A stretch of DNA of 64,000 nucleotides from Erinaceus europaeus (Eukaryota; Chordata; Mammalia; Eulipotyphla; Erinaceidae), in NCBI RefSeq assembly GCF_950295315.1, contig NC_080162.1, positions 72,112,697-72,176,696 of the forward strand, in the 5' to 3' direction. Position numbers and translations under genes: made by a program. Shown here piece after piece: positions 43,880-55,245 of this stretch. Under the pieces are notes generated by a model. The model did no database searches and was not told where the DNA came from. It saw only the letters and a program-made list of their open reading frames with translations. Each line of letters starts with the position of its first letter. The stretch's first letter is position 1.

Positions 43880-44510
43880 ATTCAAAATAAAGATGTTGAT
43901 GGGAATACAAAGTAGTACAGCTCCTTTGGAAAATGCTATGAAGATTCTTGAAAAAAATAATAAAAATGGAAAGACTTTATGATCCTGCAATGCTGCTCCT
44001 AGACATATATTCAAAGGACACAAAAATACTAATTCAAAGAGGTCTATGCATCCCTACGTTTATAGCTACTTTATTCACAAGTGCCAAGAAGTAGAGGCAA
44101 GGTAAATGCCCATCAGTAGGCAACTGGATAAAATAATCATGGCACATATATTTGTCAGAATACTCTGAAAATAGAAAAGGAATGATCTTGGGTCCTCTGG
44201 GACAAAATGGATGGAACTGGAGGTGATTCTACTGAGTGAGGTAAATGAGAAGGTGAAAGACAGCTATCAAATGGTTTTATTCTATGTGGCACACAGAAAA
44301 TTGAAGCACATGAACTTGCAAGAAAGAAAATAAAAGAATGAAGGAAGAAAAAAAGAAGTAGAGAAAAGAAAAGTGACCAAACTATCCCCAAGACTGTGAA
44401 AACTATCGTGGTTACTGGGGGTGGTGGTGGTGAAGAACTTTGGTGGTGGGTGCTGTATGAAACTATACCCTATAATCTTATAAACCATTATTAAAGCACT
44501 AACAAAAACA
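43880..44510 (+). mobile_element. Old L1 3' end
   Basis: 'tcctttggaaaatgctatgaagattcttg', 'tatgatcctgcaatgctgctcctagac', 'tttatagctactttattcacaag', 'gacaaaatggatggaactggaggtgattctactgagtgagg' are the late ORF2 and 3'-UTR landmarks in order. Confidence 0.88.
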
Positions 44511-45189
44511 GGAATATATATATATATATATAATTTTCACTTCACAGAAAAAATGAGATGTCTGTCAATTCCATGTGGACATGCCTGTCAGCTGCTTCAA
44601 GGAATACAGTCTCCAAGGTTCTTTCTCCTCAGAGGCATTGCAATTCAGTTCTGAGTTTTACAGAGCAACCAAATTATGCAAACCTCTTCCCTGTCATTCC
44701 CCCAAAAAGAAACAGGCTAAGCCTGCCTTCCCAGAAATTCAACACCCAGCACAAGAAGCAAAACAAATATATCAACTGCCTAAGAAAGAACTTGGGGAAT
44801 GCTACAACCCAGACCAGAACAGATATCATGGGAATAGAATGATCTTGGATGGAAAGATAAGAAGTTTCATAAAAACAGATCAACTCTGAGCTGAACCCTG
44901 AAGGAAGAGTAGAATTTTGATGAGCAAAGAAGTTCTCACTCATTCTGTTGAGTAAGGCTGAGGAGTTGACTGAGGAAAAACCTCTTTGGTTCTCTGCAAA
45001 GTAAGTTTCTTATCTCTACAGCTGTTTTTGAATACCCAAGTGAAAAGAAAGCTGTTCTGTGTGGTCTTAATCATAGTGTCTTTCTGTGTTTTTTTTTTCT
45101 CTCCTCTTGATTTGTAAGATTGAATATTGTCTCTTTTAGAGGCAGAAACCCAACACAGCCTGAATCCACAGTATGTTCCCATAAAGGTA
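44511..45189. other. Unique sequence
   Basis: (TA)n at 44514-44533. Two overlapping open frames of 94 and 104 codons (44558-44889) have no recognisable domain and no supporting splice or CpG signal. Confidence 0.4.
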
Positions 45190-45480
45190 TTATCTATTTA
45201 TTTTTTAATTTTGTATTGGCACCAGGGTTATTACTGGGGCTTGGTGCCTGCACAACCACTCCACCATTCTGTGGCCACTGTTTTCTTTTCCTTTTTGATA
45301 GGAATTGAGAAGGAGGGGAAAGATAAGGAGAGAGAGAGAGAGGAGAGGGGAGAGAGAGAGAGAGAGAGAGAGAGGAGAGGAGAGGAGAGAGAGAGAGAGG
45401 GAAAATGACACACCTGCAACACTGCTTCACTGAATGAGAAGTCACCCTCCCCCCTCCCCCCCACAGGAGGGGGTGGCGTC
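45190..45480 (-). mobile_element. SINE, reverse, with 3' module and GA expansion
   Basis: Reversed module 'ggcaccagggttattactggggcttggtgcctgcacaaccactccaccattctgtggcc', a GA tract (45325-45400) and 'acacctgcaacactgcttcactgaatgagaag'. The head is truncated or replaced by C/G-rich sequence. Confidence 0.8.
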
Positions 45481-45669
45481 TCTACTGGGACATCACCACC
45501 CAAATTCTGCCAAAGGTATTCTAAGTAGAGTTTATAACTGGGCATTAGGTTCCTTCTAGGATTAAAGTTCATCATCTTATGAGACTTCAATACATTTGAT
45601 TTTTATAAAGCATTAATAAGGAATCTGAATTTGTATCTAAAAACTTTGTTGTAAAGATCGCTACCATAG

Positions 45670-45915
45670 GGAGTTGGGCAGTAGCGCAAGGTGTAAGGAT
45701 CCCAGTTCCAGGGCTCCCTACCTTCACAGGAGTCGCTTCACAGGAGGTGAAGCAGGTCTGCAGGTGTCATTCTCTCCCCCTCTCTGTCTTCCCCTCCTTT
45801 CTCCATTTCTCTCTGTCCTATCTAATAATGACATCAACAACAACAATAATAACTACAACAACAATAAAAACAATGAGGGCAACAAAAGGGAAAATAAATA
45901 AATAAAAATTTAAAA
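45670..45915 (+). mobile_element. SINE (type 1) with internal head deletion
   Basis: 'gggagttgggcagtagcgcaaggtgtaaggatcccagttcc': about 40 bases between box A and the box-B side are missing compared with other copies. Short target duplication 'atcgctac' on both sides. Confidence 0.88.
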
Positions 45916-45959
45916 AATCGCTACTACATTTTCATGTTTGGTGACTACTACTATATTAA

Positions 45960-47130
45960 AAGTAGATCAAAAGGCAGACAGTCCAACAACAACAAATGAT
46001 TAAAAGACTTGAGCAAGTCTCCTTAGAATATATACAAATGGCAAATAAGCATATACCATAAGTGCTCATTTTCATTAGTCACCAGGAAATACAAATTAAA
46101 ACTACAATGTCATAATACTTCCTCCTACCAGGATGGTTAAAATGAAAAGAACAGACAATAGCAAATGTTAACAAGGACGCACAGCAACTAATACCCTCAT
46201 ATATTGCTTGTGGGTGTGTAAAACTACTGAAGAATAATGTTTGGTAGGGAGTCGGGTGGTAGCACAGTGGGTTAAGCACATGTGGTGCGAAGCTCAAGGA
46301 CTTGAGTAAGGATCCTGGTTTGAGCCTCCGCCTCCCCACATGCAGAGGAGTCACTTCACAGGCGGTGAAGCAGGTCTGCAGGTGTCTATCTTTCTCTCCC
46401 CGTCTCTGTCTTCCCCTCCTCTCTCCATTTCTCTCTGTCCTACCTAACAACGACAACATCAATAACAACAACAATAAAAAACAACAAGGGCAACAAAAGG
46501 GAAAATAAATAAAGATAAAAAATAAAGTAAAACAAAGTAACATTAAAAAAAAAGAATAATGTTTGTAGCATGCAGGAAAATGATCATATGCATAACCAGT
46601 GACTCAACAGTTCCACTCCCAGACTATACCCAACAGAACGCACACATATGTTCCCCAAAGATAGGTGCTAGAAAGTCCACAGCAACACTTTATAAAAGCC
46701 AAAGACTGGAAACAACTCAGATTTCCATCAACACCAGGATGGATAAACATGTTGGTTTTTGTTTATACAACTAGAACACAACATAACAATAAAAATTAAC
46801 AAGTTATGCACATCATGGATGGACTTCACATATATCATGATGAACAAAAGAAGCCAGGCATTAAAAAATGTTTCATGACTCCACTCATGAGAAGTTTGAG
46901 AGCAGGCAAAAAAATTATACTATTAGAAATCACAATGGTGGTTACCCTTGGGGAGATGGATTAATGATTGCAAGGGAACCAAGGGCAGCTTGGGGAATTT
47001 TGAATTATTTTTTTCTTAATCTAACCAATGGTTACACAGATGTGCTCATTCTGTGAAAATTAAGCTATACATTAATAATCATTCACTTTCCTGAATGCAT
47101 ATTATACTTCAATGACATTTATATTAAAAA
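45960..47130 (+). mobile_element. Old L1 3' end interrupted by a SINE
   Basis: 'tcattttcattagtcaccaggaaatacaaattaaaactacaatg', 'caacagttccactcccagactatacccaacagaac', 'aagactggaaacaactcagatttccatcaacaccagg' and the 3' UTR 'atcacaatggtggttacccttgggg...' in order. Confidence 0.9.
46244..46551 (+). mobile_element. SINE (type 1) with 14-bp target duplication
   Basis: Full type-1 SINE ('gggagtcgggtggtagcacagtgggttaag...gggcaacaaaagggaaaataaata'). Target duplication 'aagaataatgtttg' at 46230-46243 and 46552-46565, perfect. Confidence 0.96.
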
Positions 47131-47134
47131 GCAA

Positions 47135-47330
47135 ATTCGGGACTGGCAAGATAGTTTACTTGAGAGGTTCCTGCTTTGCTATGTGCATGACCCAGGTCTG
47201 AGTCCAGCTCCTACCAAACTGGGAGAAAAGCTTCAGTGTGATGGTATCTTTCCCTCTGTCCCTCTCTCTATCTCTTCCTATCTGAAATGTTAGCCCAGAG
47301 CAGTGAAACCCCAACAATGACAAAAAAAAA
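47135..47330 (+). mobile_element. SINE (type 3), forward
   Basis: 'gggactggcaagatagtttacttgagaggttcctgctttgctatgtgcatgacccagg', then CT body and A10 tail. Confidence 0.85.
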
Positions 47331-47424
47331 AGTTAGAACCTGCTTTGACTCCATATCTACATTTCAGATAATAGAAAATGTATGGCAGAGAACAAATCGA
47401 GATATTCTATTTCTGTCTCTTTTT

Positions 47425-47745
47425 AGAGATAAGACTTTACTGATTGAGTTATAATTTACATACAATAGGATTCACCACTTTAAAATGTAGAAAATTTGAT
47501 AGCATTTGAAAGAAGTTGTAGTAGTACAGCCACCATCACAATGATGCTTTAAAATATGAGTTCTCTTCCTCTCTGTGGACAAACCTTCTTTCCATGTGCC
47601 TGGTAACCGCTAACTGACCTTTGAGGCCTCTCTGCATTTTTGCCTTCTCTAGAATTCCACATAGACAGAGTCATAGCATATTGTCTTTAAAATGAGTTTC
47701 TCTAAACATGATATTGTGGTAGGTTTACAATTAGGTTGAATGGAA
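47425..47745 (-). mobile_element. Old L1 3'-UTR relic, reverse
   Basis: 'actgattgagttataatttacatacaataggattcaccactttaaaatgtag...cagccaccatcacaatg...cctggtaaccgctaactgac...attccacatagacagagtcatagc' is the reverse of the common old mammalian L1 3' UTR. Confidence 0.75.
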
Positions 47746-47757
47746 TGTGTCACAATG

Positions 47758-47930
47758 GTTTGGGAGATGGGATAGTGGATCTATCCCATCTCCCACTGGA
47801 CTCTCAAGCATGAGGTTCTGAGTTCAGTCCCCAACAGCATATGTACCAGAGTGATGTCTGGGTCTTTCTTTCTTTCCTTTTACCTTTCTCATTAATAAAT
47901 AAATAAAGTCTTTTAGAAAATTTACAAGAG
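47758..47930 (+). mobile_element. SINE (type 4)
   Basis: 'gtttgggagatgggatagtggat...ctggactctcaagcatgaggttctgagttcagtccccaacagcatatgtaccagagtgatgtctggg' with 'attaataaataaataaagtctttt' end. A 'tctatcccatctcccac' stretch is an odd local inverted duplication of 'gggagatgggata'. Confidence 0.85.
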
Positions 47931-47959
47931 GAATGTGTCACATTGGATTTTTTTAATTC

Positions 47960-48285
47960 TTTTTCTGATTTTTTTATTGGGGAATTAATGTTTTACATTC
48001 AACAGTAAGTACAATAGTTTGTACATGCATAACATTCCCCAGTTTCCCATATAACAATACAACCCCCACTATGTCATCTATCATCCTTCATGGACCTGTA
48101 TTCTCTCCACCCACCCACCCCAGAGTCTTTTACTTTGGTGCGACGTGCCAATTCCATTTCAGGTTCTACTTGTGTTTTCTTTTCTGATCTTGTTTTTCAA
48201 CTTCTGCCTGAGAGTGAGATCATCCCATATTCATCCTTCTGTTTCTGACTTATTTCACTTAACATGAAATTTTCAAGGTCTTCTA
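47960..48285 (-). mobile_element. L1 3' end, reverse
   Basis: 'ttttattggggaattaatgttttacattcaacagtaagtacaatagtttgtacatgcataacattccccagtttcccatataac' and 'agagtcttttactttggtgcgacgtgccaattcc' reverse the 3' UTR of the L1 ending at 62285. Confidence 0.93.
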
Positions 48286-48755
48286 CCCTGATGAAACACA
48301 CAGGATCTTTCATGGATATTCTATGTTAAAATGACACTAGCTGGCTAGAAGTTGTACATCCAAAACTCAAAGAAGGGTCCTGTGAGAGATGAGATATATG
48401 CCATGAAGCCCAGAAGATGGATCCATATCTGGGGACAGGGACATAAAGACCATCATCAGCTTAACAAAAGTGTGCATTAAGGGAATGCAAAACACAGCCA
48501 GAAAGGTCATAAAGGAAGTGTAGCTTACACGTTTCTATCCAGACATGGACTAACAGAAACTGAGACTACAAACACATCCTGGATACCTAGTACAAAACTG
48601 CAGGCTCTGGTAATGGTTGAATGAGACTCAACAATGGACCAGTCACACCGAGAGAGCAACTACCTCCTTGAATCAGAATCACTATAATTTCTCAGAACCC
48701 CTGTGTGAGGTTGCCTGTTAAATTGATGAATGACCCTCAGCATCATTTTAAAAAA
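48286..48755. other. Unique sequence
   Basis: No repeat or gene is recognised. Confidence 0.4.
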
Positions 48756-48759
48756 AAGT

Positions 48760-48985
48760 TCAATTTTTTTAAACCTTTTATTTTTTTATTTTATTATTGG
48801 ATAGAGACAGAGAGAAATTGAGAGGGGAGGGGAAAGTAGAGAAGGAGAGAAACAGAGACACTTATAGCCCTGCTTCACCACTTGTGAAGTTTTCCCCCTG
48901 CAGGTGGGGTCCAGGGGCTTGAACCTGGGTCCTTGCACACTGTAATGTGTGCGCTTAAACACGTGTGCCACCACCTGGCTACAAC
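48760..48985 (-). mobile_element. SINE (type 2), reverse
   Basis: 'tttattttattattggatagagacagagagaaattgagagggg', 'tgcttcaccacttgtgaagttttccccctgcagg', 'acacgtgtgccaccacctgg' end. Confidence 0.92.
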
Positions 48986-49583
48986 AGTTCAATTTTATAC
49001 GGACTCTGCATTCCCCTGAGTTACAATGCTGAAAGCCCCATGTAAGTGCCTGTTTTTCACCACAGTTTCTTCTCAATTTGTTTGACAGAAGGAAGATTCC
49101 TCCAAATGCCAGGGTTTTATCAAACCCTGAAATGTTCTTCCTTTTCAGAGAGAATAGCAAGATGTGATAGCTAATCATCAAGGCTTTATCAAGGAAATAT
49201 GGGTGGGGAAGGGGTCTCGTGGGTTTTACTGTCTACCCCAAGTCTAATATATCTCTAGAGCTTCCTGGGTCCTAAAGAAAAACCACAAATATTTTCATAT
49301 CAGGTGGGATAAGGCAAAAAGTATAGTTTTCAAAGTACACATTTTATAATAAGACTGGAATCTCAAGCTACTAGGAGAGGCTGTAGCTCAAAACCATGGA
49401 GGCAACAAAAACACACATGAAACATGTATAGTAAGTGGCTAATTAGTAATTTTTTTTTCTTCATCAATTTTATGAACAGCTTCCAGGTGGGCCAAAGAGC
49501 TAAAATTTGCATTGTTCCTTTTCTCCAGGCAGAAGGAGAAAAATCAATTCCTAGGAGCAAATTATCAGAGAAACTAGAGGGGG

Positions 49584-49585
<2 letters not shown>
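48986..49585. other. Unique sequence
   Basis: No recognised feature. Confidence 0.4.
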
Positions 49586-49633
<48 letters not shown>

Positions 49634-49634
49634 G
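49586..49634. repeat. (CA)n microsatellite
   Basis: About 23 CA units with one AA interruption. Confidence 0.96.
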
Positions 49635-49904
49635 GGTAATACAGTAATTTCTTCTAGCCTTTCCCCCTCCCCCTTGCATTCCAGTCCAAATCTCCATACA
49701 GTGATTATAAGCCCTGGAAATACTGAATGTTCTGCTTCAGGTATGAGTAAATGTCCAATGGAGGGTGTGAAAGGCAGATTTTGTGGACAGCTTTGTATTT
49801 CATGGCTATGGGATCTGAATGTATGATGGAAAATGAGGAACAGCATTAATAGGCTTATCATTCCACAAATGCTAGAAGGGCCATCAGGGCATCTAGAAAA
49901 AAAA

Positions 49905-50248
49905 ATCTTTTTTTTTTTTTTGCCTCCAGGGTTATGGCTGGGGCTTGGTGCCTGTACTACAAATCCACTGCTCCTGGAGGCCATCTTTCTTCCATTGTTG
50001 TTGTTGCTGTAATTATTGTTGTTGCTGCTGCTGCTGCTATTGTTGTTGGATAGAACAGAGAGAAACTGAAAGATATGGGGAAGATAGAGAGGGAGAGAAA
50101 GATAGACATCTGCAGACCTGCTTCACCGTTTGTGAAGTAACTCCCTGCAGGTGGGGAGCTGGGGGCTTGAACCACGATCCTCGCGCAGGTGGGTCCTTAT
50201 GCTTCACACTATGTGTGCTTAACCCGGTGTGCCACCACCCGACCCCTG
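49905..50248 (-). mobile_element. SINE (type 1), reverse, with 3' module
   Basis: Reversed module 'tgcctccagggttatggctggggcttggtgcctgtactacaaatccactgctcctggaggcc', TGTTG/CTG tail repeats, body, and 'accacgatcctcgcgcagg...cccggtgtgccaccacccgacccc' end. Confidence 0.92.
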
Positions 50249-50620
50249 GGGGGAAAAATCTTTTTGAGATACAACATCCTTGATTTCTTTTTGCCACTGA
50301 TCACATAAGAATTTAAATTCTTTGAATTGAAAAACAGAATATGTCTTCAGATTGATTTGTACTGTGATTTTTGTCTTGTGAAGCCCCTGGGAAAAAAACA
50401 ATTGACTTCAAGAGGGAGGCACTCACCAGATGAAAACACACTTTGGGGTTTTAAAAACCAGGCTCTGGTAGCTAATGACCTGCTATAGATCCTATCAGAT
50501 CTGATAAAAGCTGATTCTGATGGGCTGAGGAGTTTTAGAACTGCTGTGCATAATTTTGAGTGTGGATCAGCCTGAACTCTCAGAACAACAATAAGGAGAG
50601 TGCTTAAGAAAGTCTTGCTT
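50249..50620. other. Unique sequence
   Basis: No recognised feature. Confidence 0.4.
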
Positions 50621-50624
50621 TGGA

Positions 50625-52790
50625 GTAGGGCACCAAAGTAAATATCTCTGGATTGAGGGTGAGGGTGGATGTCCCGACTTCACTGGGGTGGGGGTGGGGG
50701 GGTGGTATGAGATACAGCCTTTTGGTGGTGGGAATGGTATTTATGTACACTCTATTAATTTTTAGTCATATAAATCACTGTTTAATTAATACGAGAGGGT
50801 AAAATTGATTGAATGTCTCAAAATTTTTAATGCACAGACCATAGGCCGAGTCTTTTAAATGCTGACTCTCTAAAAAGCTTAGACCAGGGAGAACAGAAGC
50901 AAACAGTGACATTACTCTATAAGACACTGCTATATAAAAATAATGTCAAAGGACATAAAGACGGTGATAGTTGTGTATGATACAGCAAATATTAACAAAG
51001 TTAGTATTATTTTATTATTATTTTTCAAAGTTAACCCAACTGCCAAATAATTTGATTACAGCAATAACTGTCTATTGCCTTCTTAAATCCTAAGACAGCA
51101 GGAACCTCCCATTTCCTCTATAAAGCCTATATTTCCCCCAGTCCTGGAACCTCTAGAGTGGGGCTCACTTTCCTGCATGCTTCTCTCAATTCCTATCAAA
51201 TGATATTGCATCTGCTGACCCAACCTAATCAACACAATGAGTACCACCTCAGCAAGCTTCACTTCAGACTGTGTCCCGAGACGTCAGGCATGGAATGTCA
51301 ACCCTTCAGCCTCATTACTCGGGTGAGACCTTTACTTTCATATGATTCTCTAATTCCATTCCAGGTGGTTCACTTCCTAACAAAGTCCTAAAACCTAGAT
51401 ATAGACCAGGTCCCATGAGATATGGCATATGTTCACATGTATCCACAATTTAGGGCAAAATATATACCTGAAAGCAAAAATGCACAATAGTCTGCAGTGA
51501 GTCAGTATATGCAGCAAGCAAACAGAAAGACCTAAAAAGGCACCATAAAGTTCCTAATGAACTAGTGTCTACTTAGAAGTAGATAACTTCCTCACCTACC
51601 TCCTATTGCACTTCCCTAAGTCACTCCAAAGCTAACCTTATCAAAGTAAGGACTGCAAAAGCTGAATAAGGGCAAGAGACTGGCATACTTTAATGATGAC
51701 TCTTTAGTCACTATCAGGCCACCCCATCAGCTGGGGCCCTAGTCAGGGCAACCTAAGATTCCCAAACAGACATGATGGGCCTAGACCTTGAATAAATCCC
51801 ACTCTCCATGGTAACTGGTCATCTCTTATCAGAAACAACACAATAGATCCCTCTGTGGGCCACCATAGAACCTTGCCCTCAACATGAATCAAGCCACAAT
51901 AGAGAATGTTCTATCCTCTGGTGGGAGGCTGTACAACATACTCCATCTTCCATCTGAGGAAGACAGATTCTGAAATTGGGGCAGTTTGGAACGTTCCTAC
52001 TCATGACCACAGAATGTGAGCTCAGATTTACAGGGATGCAGAGGTCACATAGGCTCCTAAGCTGAATATGGGCCCCAGATCAAATAGATAGGATTTACAA
52101 TCAATAATATTTATATACCTTTCTAATATTGGGGAGCTATTCTCTTCCCTGATCCAGCTTTCTGGTCCTTTTTCCAGCCATGACATCATCTCCCCAGAAA
52201 ATAACTTGGATCCACCTGCATATAAGAGGTCAGACTCAGGAAAAAGAAAAAAAACAACCAAAAAACACAAGTATAGTCATGGGCCCTTTGGAATATACCT
52301 AAACTAGGCCTACTAAATATCTACAAAACAGAGACCCTCAAATCTTCATCTGCAGTACTCCAGCCTTTAGGTTCATGATTAGTCAACAATTTGTTTGGCT
52401 TTATGTATTAACTCTTCTCTCAGCCACCAGGTTCCAGATGCTACCATGCCAACCAGACTTCCCTGGGCAGACCACCCCACCAGTGGATCCTGGAGCCCTG
52501 CTTCTCCAGAGCCCCGCATCACTAGGGGAAGACAGAGACAGGCTGGGAGTATCTATCGACCTGTCAATGCCCATGTTCAGCGGGGAAGCAATTACAGAAG
52601 CCAGACCTTCCAACTTCTGCATCCCACAACGACCTTGGGTCCATACTCCCAGAGGGATAAAGAATAGGAAAGCTATCAGGGGAGGGGATGGGATATGGAG
52701 TTCTGGTGGTGGGAACTGTGTGGAGTTGTACCCCTCTTATCCTGTGGTTTTTGTCAGTGTTTCCTTTTTATACACAAAAATTATTTAAAA
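50625..52790 (+). mobile_element. Long L1 3'-UTR copy (about 2.2 kb)
   Basis: Starts 'ggagtagggcaccaaagtaaatatctc' (compare 59008 in the copy that still has the ORF2 end) and runs to '...gtggagttgtacccctcttatcctgtgg' and an A-rich tail. It includes a segment of about 0.8 kb (51515-52330) absent from the copy at 58771-60336. The best template in the window for this 3'-UTR. Confidence 0.85.
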
Positions 52791-52885
52791 AAAAAAGAAA
52801 AGAAAAGAAAAAGAAAGAAAGCCTTGCTTGGCCAGCCCAACCCTGTAACCTCCTAGCCTGCTCTATAGCTAAAGAAATGCTTTTG

Positions 52886-52898
52886 TTCAGGCTCAAGC

Positions 52899-52930
<32 letters not shown>

Positions 52931-53493
52931 CACTAGTATAGCTACAGGCCTTTTGGAATATAAATAAAATATGCCTACTAGCTATCTACAAAATGGAGGA
53001 CCCCCCAAACACTTCATCTGTACTATTCCGGCCTTTAGGTCCATGACTGTCCAACAATTTGTTTGGCTTTGTATATTAACTCTCTTTTCAGCCACCAGGT
53101 TCCAGATGCTAGCACGATGCGACCAGACTTCCCTGGACAGACAACCCCACCAATGTGCATTGGAGCTCTGCTTCCCCAGAGCCCTTCCCCACTAGGGAAA
53201 GAGAGAGGCAGGCTGGGAGTATGGATCGATCTGTCAAAGCCCATGTTCAGTGGGGAAGCAATTACAGAAGCCAGACCTTCTACCTTCTGCATCCCACAAT
53301 GATCTTGGGTCCATACTCCCAGAGGGTTAAAGAACAGGAAAGCTATCAATGGTGGGGATGGTATATGGAGGTCTGGTGGTGGGAATTGTGCGAAGCTGTA
53401 CCCCTCTTATCCTATGGTTTTGTCAATGTTTCCTTTTTATAAATAAAAAATTTAATAATAATAATAAAAACAAAGAAAAACAAAACAAAAAAT
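52886..53493 (+). mobile_element. 5'-truncated L1 (3' UTR) with 14-bp target duplication
   Basis: 'ttcaggctcaagcaaaaaa' and (AAAAC)n, then 'tagctacaggccttttggaat...gaagcaattacagaagccag...gtacccctcttatcctatgg' and an AAT/A tail. Target duplication 'aagaaatgcttttg' at 52872-52885 and 53494-53507, perfect. Confidence 0.95.
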
Positions 53494-53507
53494 AAGAAAT
53501 GCTTTTG

Positions 53508-54010
53508 ACCTCTTGGGATCCAGGACTCTGTGAGCTGAAATCTGATACCTTCTGCCAAGAGCTGCTCAGCCTTCTCAGTGCTGAAGTGCAAACTGGCACA
53601 GGCCCAGAGGGCAGGACCTCAGCTCTGGAGCCTGTGCAGAGTGGGTGGGGCATGCCTCTGGGACTCTGGCTGTGAGAACGTCATGGGCTCTGGCTAATCC
53701 AACTGGATCAATTACAGATGTCCACAGGAAAGCACTTTATACTCAGATGCGGCCATGGGAAAGCTTATGAACTCTCTTTGGTCGGATCCTCACCTGGTGA
53801 CCAATTAATCCTAATGGGAGATTATTGCTAAAAGTTGTACACTAGGAGAAGGCTCACTGAGGGCCTGTGTCCTTTCACTTTCTTCTGACAGATGCATGTT
53901 CACTGCTGTTGCTCCTTGCTCTCAGTTGCTTGGGCAAGCTACAGCTTGCTTATGTAAGGCACCTGCTTTCTGGGTGGCAGCTTGCAGAGATGCACCTGAG
54001 GTCTGACAAC
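53508..54010. other. Unique sequence
   Basis: No gene is recognised. Confidence 0.4.
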
Positions 54011-54012
54011 AA

Positions 54013-54230
54013 AGGGATTTTCAAAGTTAACCCAACTGCCAAATAATTTGAATACACCTATAACTATCTATTACCTTCTTAAACCATAAGACAGCAGGAA
54101 CCTCCCATTTTATCTATAGAGCCTATGTATCCCCCAGTCCTGGAACCTCAAGGGTGGGGCTCAGTTTCCTGCATGCTTCTCTCAATTCATATCAAATGAT
54201 ATTTGATACCCTCCACCATCCTGCCTCCTA
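54013..54230 (+). mobile_element. Internal L1 3'-UTR fragment
   Basis: 'ttttcaaagttaacccaactgccaaataatttgaatac...tcctggaacctcaagggtggggctcagtttcctgcatgc' matches 51022-51215 closely but has neither the start nor the polyadenylated end of the family. Confidence 0.85.
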
Positions 54231-54688
54231 TGCACACTCCTTGGGAGGCAACTTGATTCTTAAATGGGGTTGGCTCCAAAAAGGCTGCTTGCTGGATAAA
54301 TAAGAAAAGTAAGAGAGTTCACTTACACCTATTCTAAAAGTAGTTAAAAATTCAGGATTTCACCTCACCCTGACTAGTTTGAGTTAACTTTCAACTGAGT
54401 TCTATAGAACTGTTTTTGTTGAGAGGTTTGCTTTTGCCCCTCCTGTTTATAACTCTTTCAGGTAGAAGGTCTGAATGAAGGTAGAGGATGACTTTTAAAA
54501 ATATCCAGTTACTGCATAAATTGCAAAGAGAGATCAGGACCTTTCTTTGGGTCTCAGAGTGTTTAAACATCTGAAAGGATTTGAAAAATGCATATGTAAT
54601 GATTTAGGAGCTTAAATATTAAAATAAATAAAGTTCACTGAAATAAAAAAGAACATAGCAAATCTTATTCATGTTTATTCCATACTTA
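54231..54688. other. Unique sequence
   Basis: No recognised feature. Confidence 0.4.
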
Positions 54689-54702
54689 AAATTTGTATAT
54701 GT

Positions 54703-54948
54703 GCGTTGACTGGTCGATCCATACTCCTAGTCTGCCTCTCTCTTTCCCTAGTAGGGTGGGTCTCTGGGGAAGCAGGGCTCCAGGACTCATTGGTGGGGTC
54801 CATACTCCCAGAGGGATAGAGAATGGGAAAGCTATCAGGGGAGGGAATGGGATATGGAGATCTGGTGGTGGGAATTGTGTGGAGTTGTACCCCTCCTATC
54901 CTATGGTTTTGTTAATGTTTCCTTTCTTAAATAAAAATAAAATAAGAT
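54703..54948 (+). mobile_element. 5'-inverted L1 3' end (twin-priming product)
   Basis: 54703-54795 is the reverse of the L1 block 'ctagggaaagagagaggcag...gggagtatggatcgacc'. 54796-54948 is the forward terminal block starting 'gggtccatactcccagaggg'. About 80 bases of consensus between the two blocks are missing. Target duplication 'aaatttgtatatgt' (54689-54702) and 'aaatttgtatctgt' (54949-54962), 13/14. Confidence 0.93.
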
Positions 54949-55245
54949 AAATTTGTATCTGTAATTATTTTACAGATTGGTACTAATTTTTAATTTTGTT
55001 AAATTAAAGAGAGTGGCAAGATATTTACTGAGTGCTCAATGAGAAAGGCTTTCAAACAAGACTACTATATCCTGCTAGACTGTTATTCAGACTAGATGGA
55101 GGCATCAAAACCTTCTAAGACAAGCAACAGTTAAAGGAATCAACTATCATCAAGCCTGCCCTGAAAGAAGTTCTGAAAGTTCTCCTATAAACTATCAGAC
55201 CACCATAAACATGCCACATGTCAGAACACTCTAAAAACTACAATA

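Noticed and set aside
44558..44889. Two overlapping open frames of 94 and 104 codons
   Set aside because: No domain, no CpG or splice support, and length within chance for this amount of sequence.
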